NCBI GenBank assembly: GCA_905197665.1 | Contig: CAJJZP010000008.1 | Coordinates: 33,939 to 97,938, forward strand | Length of the DNA stretch: 64,000 nt | Reading direction: 5' to 3' | Source: an uncultured Collinsella sp. | Lineage (GTDB): Bacteria > Actinomycetota > Coriobacteriia > Coriobacteriales > Coriobacteriaceae | Shown: piece after piece, positions 57,592-64,000 of the stretch | How positions within the stretch are numbered: the stretch's first letter is position 1 | Layout of the letters: each line of letters opens with the position of its first letter | The notes under the pieces: model-generated | What the model saw: the letters and a program-made list of their open reading frames with translations, nothing else | Told to the model about the DNA's origin: nothing | The model's database searches: none | Program-made: the position numbers and the translations under genes

Positions 57592-58395
57592 ATGGCCCAT
57601 GCGACAACCCGAGCTTTCGCCGATGAGCGGCGTGCCGCCATCATGGAGATGCTCGAACATAACGCCTCGGTGCAAGTAGCAGAAATCGCCCAAACCTTTG
57701 GCGTGTCCTCCGTCACCGCCCGCGCCGACCTGGACGCGCTCGCCGAATCCGGCAAGCTGCGTCGCACGCATGGCGGTGCCGTGTCGCTCCAGAAGCGGCT
57801 GACCGTATCAACCCAGGATCGCCGCATCAACGTCAACGTCGCCGCCAAGCAGGCCATCGCACAAAGCGCCATTGAACTCGTCGGCAATGGTGACACCCTG
57901 CTCGTCGACTCGGGCACCACGGCACTCGAGTTCGTTCGGCTCCTCGATCAACGCAACGGCATCACCGTTATCACGGCCGACATTACCATTGCCGATTACA
58001 TCGACGAGAGCATGCCCTCAGTCGATGTCGTCATGCTGGGCGGGGCACTGCGCAAAGGCCATCGCTATCTGTACGGCCCACTTACCATGCAGGCGCTCCA
58101 AATGGTCCACGCCGATCTTGCCGTCATGTGCCCTGGCGCTTTCGTTCCCGGCTGCGGCTTTACCACCGACTTTCCCCAGATGGCCGAGACCAAAGCGGCT
58201 ATGGTCGGTGCCGCTCGTCAAAGTGTCGCCCTCATGGACGCCAGTAAGGTCAACGGACGTGGCATGTACCGCTTTGCCGAGCTGACCGACGTCAACGCCA
58301 TCGTGATGGACCGTGACCCCGATCACGCCGTCGCCACCTCAATCGCCGAGATCGTCGACAACGCACGTCCAGCCCTCATCATCGCCACCAGCTAA
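57592..58395 (+). CDS. DeoR-family regulator (2)
   Basis: A 267-residue regulator: winged HTH VQVAEIAQTFGVSSVTARADL (~residues 23-43), then the DeoRC domain with VDSGTTALEFVRLL, ITADITIADY and LMDASKVNGRG. ATG 57592 has GGAG 5 bases upstream and gives the usual length; an in-frame ATG at 57544 would add 16 residues. Divergent from the GatY-like aldolase, which it probably regulates. Distinct from LacR-like 9595 (RADLDAL instead of RRDLEEL). Confidence 0.87.
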   Translation: MAHATTRAFADERRAAIMEMLEHNASVQVAEIAQTFGVSSVTARADLDALAESGKLRRTHGGAVSLQKRLTVSTQDRRINVNVAAKQAIAQSAIELVGNGDTLLVDSGTTALEFVRLLDQRNGITVITADITIADYIDESMPSVDVVMLGGALRKGHRYLYGPLTMQALQMVHADLAVMCPGAFVPGCGFTTDFPQMAETKAAMVGAARQSVALMDASKVNGRGMYRFAELTDVNAIVMDRDPDHAVATSIAEIVDNARPALIIATS

Positions 58396-58399
58396 AAGA

Positions 58400-58438
58400 A
58401 AACCACCACAAAGGTGCCTGTCCCCTTTGTGGTGGTTT
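58400..58438. terminator. Terminator hairpin with GTCCCC loop
   Basis: AAACCACCACAAAGG pairs perfectly with CCTTTGTGGTGGTTT; shared by convergent DeoR (+) and flavodiiron (-) genes. Related to the hairpin at 37104. Confidence 0.85.
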
Positions 58439-58461
58439 GAGCGTTAAAAGTGAACGTGTCG

Positions 58462-59622
58462 CTACTTGGAAAGCTCGTCGGCGAGGGCCTCGATCTGAGC
58501 GCGCGAGGCGTCGTTGAGCGAACCCAGGACGGTCACCTTGTTCTGCGCCAGGGTGATGTCCTTCATACCCTCGAGCTCCTTGGTCATAACCTTGGCAGCT
58601 GCAGGCGCCCAGGAACCGGCCTCGACAAGCGCCACGGTACGGTTCTGATAGGCATGCTCGGCGAGCGTGTGGATGAAGGTGCTCATGAACGGGAAGATCT
58701 CGCCCTGATAGGTGATGGAGGCGAGCACCAGGCGGTCGTAGCGGAACGCGTCCTCAACGGCCTCGGCCATGTCGTCGCGAGCCAAGTCAAAAACGGAGAC
58801 CTTCTGGCCGCGAGCCTCGAGCGCTGCGGCGAGCTCCTCGACGGCGGCCTTCAGGTGGCCGTAGACGCTCGCGTAGGCAATCGTGATGCCCTCGTCCTCG
58901 GGCTGATAGCTCGACCAGGTGTTGTAGGTGTCGAGGTAATAGCCCAGGTTCTCGGTAAGAACGGGACCATGGAGCGGGCAGATGACCTGGATGTCCAAAT
59001 CGGCGGCCTTCTTGAGCACGGCCTGCACAAACTTGCCGAACTTGCCCACGATGCCAAAGTAGTAACGGCGCGCCTCGCAGGCCCACCCTTCCGGATCCTC
59101 GATGTCGTTGGCGCCAAACTTGCCAAAGCCGTCGGCACTAAAGAGCACCTTGTCGGTGGCCTCGTAGGAGAACAGCACCTCGGGCCAGTGAACGTTGGGG
59201 GCGCCAACGAAGGTCAGGCTGTGGCCGCCCAGGTCGAGCACGTCGCCCTCTTTGACAACCATCTTGCGCTCGGGGTAGTCCGTGCCAAAGTAGTTGACCA
59301 TCATGCGGAAGGCGCCCATGCTTGCCACAATCTGCGCCTGGGGATAGCGCTCCATAAAGGCGGCGATGCCGGCGGAGTGATCGGGCTCCATGTGATGGAT
59401 GACCAGGTAGTCGGGCGTGCGACCGTCGAGCACGGCCTCGAGGTTGCCGAGCCACTCGTCGACAAAACCGCCATCGACCGAATCGGCGACAGCGACCTTC
59501 TCGCCCAAGATAACGTAGCTGTTGTATGCCATACCGTTCTCGGACACATCGTACTGGCCCTCGAACAGGTCAATGTCGTGATCGTCAACGCCAATGTAGC
59601 GGATATCCTTGGTGATCTCCAT
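58462..59622 (-). CDS. Flavodiiron protein (FprA-type A flavoprotein)
   Basis: A 386-residue protein: N-terminal metallo-beta-lactamase-like diiron domain (HHMEPDHSAGI at ~76-86 has the HxExDH ligands; later His in VHWPEV and CPLHGPVL) and C-terminal flavodoxin domain (ITIAYASVYGHLKAAVEEL, ~250-268). Such enzymes reduce O2 or NO to protect anaerobes. AGGAGG lies before the ATG. No rubredoxin gene is in sight. Confidence 0.93.
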   Translation of the reverse strand: MEITKDIRYIGVDDHDIDLFEGQYDVSENGMAYNSYVILGEKVAVADSVDGGFVDEWLGNLEAVLDGRTPDYLVIHHMEPDHSAGIAAFMERYPQAQIVASMGAFRMMVNYFGTDYPERKMVVKEGDVLDLGGHSLTFVGAPNVHWPEVLFSYEATDKVLFSADGFGKFGANDIEDPEGWACEARRYYFGIVGKFGKFVQAVLKKAADLDIQVICPLHGPVLTENLGYYLDTYNTWSSYQPEDEGITIAYASVYGHLKAAVEELAAALEARGQKVSVFDLARDDMAEAVEDAFRYDRLVLASITYQGEIFPFMSTFIHTLAEHAYQNRTVALVEAGSWAPAAAKVMTKELEGMKDITLAQNKVTVLGSLNDASRAQIEALADELSK

Positions 59623-59751
59623 CAGGCAAAGCCTCCTAGATAGACAAATGAACCCGTCTATCATAGCACTCACCTTTATAGCCACGGCTATCTGCCAGCA
59701 TCCTTACCGATTGTTATTGAAGCGCAACGCCAAGCCGTTGACCTGCGAAAA

Positions 59752-60783
59752 CTATGCGCGCGGAGCTGCCGTGGTATGCCGAACGATGAGCTGACCGGGA
59801 ATGCGAATGGCGACGGGCCTGTCCGACGCCCCCGCCTTGGGAACCGCATGCTCGAATACCTCGCGTCCACGCTGATGCAAATCGAATCGGACAGTCGTGA
59901 GCTCGTTATGTGCGACAAAGTCGTCGAGCGAGTCATCAACGCCCACCACGCTCACGTCCTCGGGCACGCGCAAGCCGCTATCGCGCAGCGCGGCGATGGC
60001 GCCGTTTGCCATTTGGTCGTTTGCCGCATAAATCGCCGTCATGGTGCGGTCGTGCTCAGCCAGGTACCGAGCGGCCTCGTAGCCGCTGTTGGCAGACCAG
60101 TCGCCCTCGAGTGGCGCCTGCGGCTTAATGTGCTTACGCTCGAGCGCATCCTGCCAACCGGCGCGACGAAATTGCTCGTCGACCGAGAACGACGGGCCGC
60201 CAATATAGCGAATCTGCTCGTGCCCCAGCTCAAACAGATGATCCATAAGCAATAGCGAGCAGCCGTAATGGTCGGAATCGACCGTGGTCACGCGCGGATG
60301 CGCGTACATGGTAACGATGACCGTTCCAATGCCCGGCAACGGATCGAACGTCTCAAAATCGGGCGCCATGCGACTCATGCCGATGATGATACCGTCCACG
60401 GGAAGCGCGGCCATACGACGCGTGGCCTCGGCAAGCGAAAACTCCTCGGTCTTGGACATCTCGACCAGCGTGATGGCGCAGCCGCACTCGCGGGCCGCGC
60501 TGGCAATGCCGTCGATCATCGTAAGGTTGCCAAACTTGGTGACATCGTTGACGCACAGGCCGACCGAATGGTAACGGCCGTCGCGCAGCGAGCGACCGGC
60601 ATAACTCGGACGAAAGCCAAGCTCTTGCATAGCGGCCTGCACGCGCTGGCGCGTCTGTTCGTTAACGTTGGGCAAGCCGTTGGCGACGCGCGAAACCGTC
60701 TGCTGCGAAACGCCAGCAGCGCGGGCGACGTCGGCCATGGAGACCGGACGCGAACTGGTATCGTTGGACGGGCGCCTTGCCAC
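59752..60783 (-). CDS. galR: LacI-family regulator (GalR-like)
   Basis: A 343-residue protein: HTH VSMADVARAAGVSQQTVSRVA (residues 14-34), hinge GFRPSYAGRSLRDG, and sensor domain with TAIYAANDQMANG and VSVVGVDDS. It starts with GTG (GAAGGTGATC upstream). Divergent from galK-galT; the intervening 338 bp carry three exact TGTTAACGTACTC sites, its likely operators. The lac-region LacI protein is its paralog. Confidence 0.9.
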   Translation of the reverse strand: MARRPSNDTSSRPVSMADVARAAGVSQQTVSRVANGLPNVNEQTRQRVQAAMQELGFRPSYAGRSLRDGRYHSVGLCVNDVTKFGNLTMIDGIASAARECGCAITLVEMSKTEEFSLAEATRRMAALPVDGIIIGMSRMAPDFETFDPLPGIGTVIVTMYAHPRVTTVDSDHYGCSLLLMDHLFELGHEQIRYIGGPSFSVDEQFRRAGWQDALERKHIKPQAPLEGDWSANSGYEAARYLAEHDRTMTAIYAANDQMANGAIAALRDSGLRVPEDVSVVGVDDSLDDFVAHNELTTVRFDLHQRGREVFEHAVPKAGASDRPVAIRIPGQLIVRHTTAAPRA

Positions 60784-60876
60784 AGGATCACCTTCACCCT
60801 TGAGAGATCTGAATAGCGTGAATGCCGGCCCGGGCAGAAATACATCCCGCGCCGAGGCCCGCTATCGTCGGACGCA

Positions 60877-60889
60877 TGTTAACGTACTC
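60877..60889. promoter_or_regulatory. GalR-type operator TGTTAACGTACTC (1)
   Basis: Exact 13-bp match to sites 61001 (inverted) and 61064. An ACCGTTCACGG motif lies at 60938 between them. Confidence 0.8.
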
Positions 60890-60937
60890 TACTTTTTCTA
60901 TCTGCATCTCTTCTGCTTTATAAGTCCATACGGCAGT

Positions 60938-60948
60938 ACCGTTCACGG
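60938..60948. promoter_or_regulatory. ACCGTTCACGG motif upstream of galK
   Basis: Fourth exact copy of the motif found near lacF, lacA and ptcA. Confidence 0.62.
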
Positions 60949-61000
60949 CTGAATTTCTACCGATTACCAGATTCTCAAAAAGTGATAAGTGTTGTGTTAT

Positions 61001-61013
61001 GAGTACGTTAACA
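61001..61013. promoter_or_regulatory. GalR-type operator (2), inverted
   Basis: GAGTACGTTAACA, the exact reverse complement of the 60877 site. Confidence 0.8.
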
Positions 61014-61063
61014 TAGCCCGTAACGTGCGGCATCGTAGATGCTGAGTTTATGCCGCTTCAAAT

Positions 61064-61076
61064 TGTTAACGTACTC
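61064..61076. promoter_or_regulatory. GalR-type operator (3)
   Basis: TGTTAACGTACTC, 45 bp before the galK ATG, where binding would block transcription. Confidence 0.8.
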
Positions 61077-61121
61077 ACTACGACGGAAAACTCGTCAGTA
61101 TGCGCCAAGGAAAGGACCCTC

Positions 61122-62327
61122 ATGACCACCCCCGACGAAAAGACACTCGCAACGCTCACCAAGCTGTTTGAGGAGGAGTTTGGCCCCATCGGCGATCGCC
61201 AGGTGCTCTATGTGCACGCGCCCGGCCGCTCCGAGATCAGCGGCAACCACACCGACCACGAGGGTGGCCACGTTATCGCCGGCTCGCTCGATGTCGCCGT
61301 TGACGGCATCGCCGTGGCAACCGATTCCAACAAGGTTCGCGTAGCCGACGAGGGCTATCCTACGTTTGAGATCACGCTCGACACGCTGGATGTCCAGGAG
61401 TCCGAGAAGGGCACGTCCGCAAGCCTCGTGCGCGGTATGGCCCACGAAATCGCTGCTCTGGGCGTTGAGCCCCAGGGCTTCGACTTTGCCTTTACCTGCT
61501 CCGTCCCCTCGGGCGGCGGCCTTTCCAGCTCTGCCGCCGTCGAGGCCGCGTACGGCCGTGCCATGGAGACGCTCTGGGGCGCGCCCGCCATTGAGCCCGT
61601 CACGCTCGCTCAGATGAGCCAGCGAACCGAGAACAACTACTACGGCAAGCCCTGCGGTCTTATGGACCAAGCCGCCGTGTGCCTGGGCGGCCTCGCCTAC
61701 ATGGACTTTGAGGACCAGGCTCAGCCTAAAACCCAGAAGCTCGAGCTCAACTTTGAGGATCACGGCTATGCGCTCGTGCTCGTTAAGGTCGGCGCCGACC
61801 ACGTGGCAGCTACCGACGACTACGCCGCCGTTCCGCGCGAGATGCAGGACGTCGCCGCCGAGTTTGGCAAGGCACGCCTGTGCGAGGTCGACGTTGCCGA
61901 CTTTGACGCCAAGCTCCCCGAGCTGCGCGCCAAGCTGGGCGACCGCGCTTGCCTGCGCGCCGTTCACTACTGGTACGAGAACGGCCTGGTCGACAAGCGC
62001 TGGGCAGCCCTGAACGCTGGCGACATTGACCAGTTCCTGGTCCTGACGCGCGAGTCCGGCGCCAGCTCTGCCATGTACCTGCAGAATGTTGTTGCCAAGC
62101 TGGGTTCCGAGCAGCCTTCCATGTATGCCCTGGCGCTGGCCGAGCACGTGCTCGACGGCCGCGGCGCCGTTCGCATTCACGGTGGCGGCTTTGGTGGCAC
62201 CATCCAGGCCTTCGTGCCGCTCGATCTGGTCGACACCTTCATTGCCAAGATGAACGGCTGGCTGGGCGAGGGCTCTGCCCGCCACTACGCGATTTCTGAC
62301 AAGGGGGCTTACGCGGCATGGCTGTAA
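61122..62327 (+). CDS. galK: Galactokinase
   Basis: A 401-residue GHMP kinase that makes galactose-1-phosphate. The N-terminal galactokinase signature is PGRSEISGNHTDHEGGH (~residues 32-48), a variant of GRVNLIGEHTDY. The ATP loop is VPSGGGLSSSAAVEAAYG (~130-147), and IHGGGFGGTIQAF (~367-379) is motif 3. AAGGAAAGGA lies before ATG 61122; the earlier in-frame start is unsupported. First gene of the galKT operon under GalR-type sites; galT overlaps its end by 10 bp. Confidence 0.93.
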   Translation: MTTPDEKTLATLTKLFEEEFGPIGDRQVLYVHAPGRSEISGNHTDHEGGHVIAGSLDVAVDGIAVATDSNKVRVADEGYPTFEITLDTLDVQESEKGTSASLVRGMAHEIAALGVEPQGFDFAFTCSVPSGGGLSSSAAVEAAYGRAMETLWGAPAIEPVTLAQMSQRTENNYYGKPCGLMDQAAVCLGGLAYMDFEDQAQPKTQKLELNFEDHGYALVLVKVGADHVAATDDYAAVPREMQDVAAEFGKARLCEVDVADFDAKLPELRAKLGDRACLRAVHYWYENGLVDKRWAALNAGDIDQFLVLTRESGASSAMYLQNVVAKLGSEQPSMYALALAEHVLDGRGAVRIHGGGFGGTIQAFVPLDLVDTFIAKMNGWLGEGSARHYAISDKGAYAAWL

Positions 62328-63946
62328 TGACTGATGTGCGCGAGGCCGCGCAGGGCCTCATCGAATATGCCATCCACCGATCGATGATCGACCAGGACGA
62401 TCGCATCTGGGCATACAACACCATTTTGGAGTGCATCGGCGCCACGGGGCCGGCACTCGACATGGCTTGGGCACTCAAGACCGAGAAGATTTCGCTCTTG
62501 CACCCCGATACACTCCCCGACTTTGACCTGGAGGGCACGCTCGCCGCGCTTGCCGAGGCCGCCGTTGCCAACGGTGCTGCCGAGGACACGGCATCGGGGC
62601 GCGACCGCATCGCCATGCGCATCATGGGTGCGCTCATGCCGAGGCCTTCGGTTGTAAACGAGGAGTTCAACGGACGTATGGGCGTCAACGAGCCCCGCGC
62701 CGCAACCGACTGGTTCTACGGCCTGTGCTGCGACGCCGGCTACGTGCGCCGTGCCGCCATCGCGCGCAACATCAAATGGAGCACCCCCACCAACTGGGGC
62801 GATCTTGAGATCACCATCAACCTCTCCAAGCCTGAGAAGGACCCACGCGATATCGCCGCGGCTGGTGCCGCAAAGAACACGGGCGAGAAGTATCCCGCCT
62901 GCCAGCTCTGCATCGAAAACGAGGGCTATCCCGGACGCTCCGCCGCAGCCGACGGCGGCGCTCACCCCGCACGCCAGAACCTACGCGTTATTCCCATTCA
63001 GCTTAATGGCGAGCGCTGGGGCTTCCAGTACAGCCCGTATGCGTACTTTAACGAGCATTGCATTGCCATGAGCTCCGAGCATCGTCCGATGCACGTCGAC
63101 CGCAAGGGCCTGACCTGCCTGCTCGACTTTGTGGACCTGTTCCCGCATTACTTCATCGGCTCCAACGCCGACCTGCCTATCGTGGGCGGCTCGATTCTGT
63201 CGCACGACCACTTCCAGGGCGGCGCGCACGAGTTCCCCATGATGCATGCCGCCGAGGTCTCGCAGTTTAGCGTGCCCGGTTTTGACCAGGTCACCGGCAC
63301 TGTGCTGCAGTGGCCGCTCTCGGTGCTGCGCCTGCGCTCGCATGACCGCGCTCAGCTGCTCGACGCTGCCGAGAAGATTATCCTCGCCTGGCGCGAGTGG
63401 ACCGACGAGTCTGCGGGCGTTATCGCGCACACGGCCGACGGCGTAGCGCACAACACCGTGACGCCCGTCATCCGCCGCGTCGACTCCCGCGGCAACGCCG
63501 GCGGCGAGATTTACGAGGCCTACCTGGCGCTTCGCTGCAATATCACGACCGACGAGCATCCGCTGGGCGTTTTCCACCCGCATGCCGAGTATCACCACAT
63601 TAAGAAGGAGAACATCGGCCTGATCGAGGTCATGGGCCTGGCTATTCTTCCGCCGCGCCTGGTTCCCGAGCTCGGCGCTGTCCGCGAGCACCTGCTGGCA
63701 GCCAAAGCCGATACCAGCTACGACCTTGCCAGTGCGCTCGAGGGCGACGACCTTTGCCGCAGCCATGCCGCGTGGGCCGAGGACGTCTATGCCCGCCGCG
63801 CCGACGAGCTTACGGCGGATAGCGCCATCGGCATCCTGCACGAGGAGGTCGGCGTGGTGTTTGGCCACGTACTCGACAACGCCGGCGTCTTTAAGTGGGA
63901 CGAAGCCGGCCGCGCCGCCCAACAGCGCTTTATCGACTCACTGTAA
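62318..63946 (+). CDS. galT: UDP-glucose-hexose-1-phosphate uridylyltransferase (class II GalT)
   Basis: A 542-residue GalT of the Gram-positive class II type: SILSHDHFQGGAHEFPM carries the active-site HxH pair (~residues 290-306), KYPACQLCIENEGYPGR and FHPHAEYHHIKKENIGLIE are class II blocks. It swaps UMP between UDP-glucose and galactose-1-P. Start overlaps galK by 10 bp, so translation is coupled. galE is not in the window. Confidence 0.94.
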   Translation: MAVMTDVREAAQGLIEYAIHRSMIDQDDRIWAYNTILECIGATGPALDMAWALKTEKISLLHPDTLPDFDLEGTLAALAEAAVANGAAEDTASGRDRIAMRIMGALMPRPSVVNEEFNGRMGVNEPRAATDWFYGLCCDAGYVRRAAIARNIKWSTPTNWGDLEITINLSKPEKDPRDIAAAGAAKNTGEKYPACQLCIENEGYPGRSAAADGGAHPARQNLRVIPIQLNGERWGFQYSPYAYFNEHCIAMSSEHRPMHVDRKGLTCLLDFVDLFPHYFIGSNADLPIVGGSILSHDHFQGGAHEFPMMHAAEVSQFSVPGFDQVTGTVLQWPLSVLRLRSHDRAQLLDAAEKIILAWREWTDESAGVIAHTADGVAHNTVTPVIRRVDSRGNAGGEIYEAYLALRCNITTDEHPLGVFHPHAEYHHIKKENIGLIEVMGLAILPPRLVPELGAVREHLLAAKADTSYDLASALEGDDLCRSHAAWAEDVYARRADELTADSAIGILHEEVGVVFGHVLDNAGVFKWDEAGRAAQQRFIDSL

Positions 63947-63955
63947 TGATCCCTT

Positions 63956-63976
63956 GGGGACGGAGGAAAACGGATC
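63956..63976. repeat. GGGGAC-type intergenic repeat, copy 2
   Basis: Identical over 21 bp to 6429-6449 and likewise placed right after a stop codon. ATGATCC on its left pairs with GGATCAT on its right. Confidence 0.78.
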
Positions 63977-64000
63977 ATTTCGTCTTCAAGACAACGGCGC

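Overview
The window looks like chromosomal DNA of a gut Coriobacteriia bacterium, most likely Collinsella. This is judged from the gene repertoire (tagatose-pathway lactose genes, lactose-family PTS, agmatine deiminase cluster, membrane-anchored LuxR regulators), strong G/C preference at third codon positions, and many palindromic intergenic repeats. No database search was possible, so the taxon is an inference.

Layout. 1-4985: amino-sugar and tagatose genes (AgaS-like isomerase/deaminase, nagA-like deacetylase, a flavodoxin-like protein, a lacX-lacC pair, and a broken 3' fragment of a second nagA). 5018-10359: a YhcH/DUF386 protein, tRNA-Thr, a lone mannose-family PTS IIB lacking its phosphorylatable His, an AAA/DUF4143 ATPase, galM and a DeoR/LacR-type regulator. 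10374-10935: a RelE/ParE-Phd/YefM-type toxin-antitoxin pair. 11477-21863: a D-lactate dehydrogenase-like gene, a PRD/EIIA regulator, a MalY-like C-S lyase, and an operon of M42 peptidase, lactose/cellobiose PTS IIA-IIB-IIC, M24 aminopeptidase, RDD membrane protein and HPr. The content resembles the E. coli ypd/fry peptidase-PTS locus. 22002-23830: a 3' fragment of a DeoR gene and a second ATPase. 24234-34485: the lactose/tagatose-6-phosphate region (lacG, lacE, a LacI regulator, lacF, a membrane protein, lacA, lacB and a second lacX-lacC pair). 34743-40291: a GNAT protein, a third ATPase, a MATE transporter and an amidohydrolase. 40607-49526: an agmatine catabolism cluster (agmatine deiminase, putrescine carbamoyltransferase, two APC antiporter-like permeases, two membrane LuxR regulators). 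49855-52831: a BceAB-like ABC transporter. 52980-53969: a NUDIX-Vsr fusion. 54458-63946: AraC and HAD genes, a class II (GatY-like) aldolase with a divergent DeoR regulator, a flavodiiron protein, and galR-galK-galT.

How it works together. Lactose or galactosides enter through LacE/LacF and are cut by LacG. Galactose-6-P goes through LacAB to tagatose-6-P and through LacC to tagatose-1,6-bisphosphate. No class I LacD is visible; the GatY-like aldolase at 56399 could serve. The AgaS/NagA genes feed amino sugars into the same intermediate, and GalM/GalK/GalT supply the Leloir route. The agmatine genes give putrescine and carbamoyl phosphate, but no carbamate kinase is in the window.

Most unusual features. 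Three AAA/DUF4143 ATPases are each preceded by exactly four phased direct repeats (23, 34 and 23 bp). An 88-89-nt structured repeat occurs three times with compensatory base changes. There is a single-polypeptide NUDIX-Vsr fusion. A Cys-rich 60-codon ORF lies upstream of, and overlaps, an agmatine-cluster permease and contains a terminator-like hairpin. Several shared operators and two ~300-bp dispersed elements are also present.
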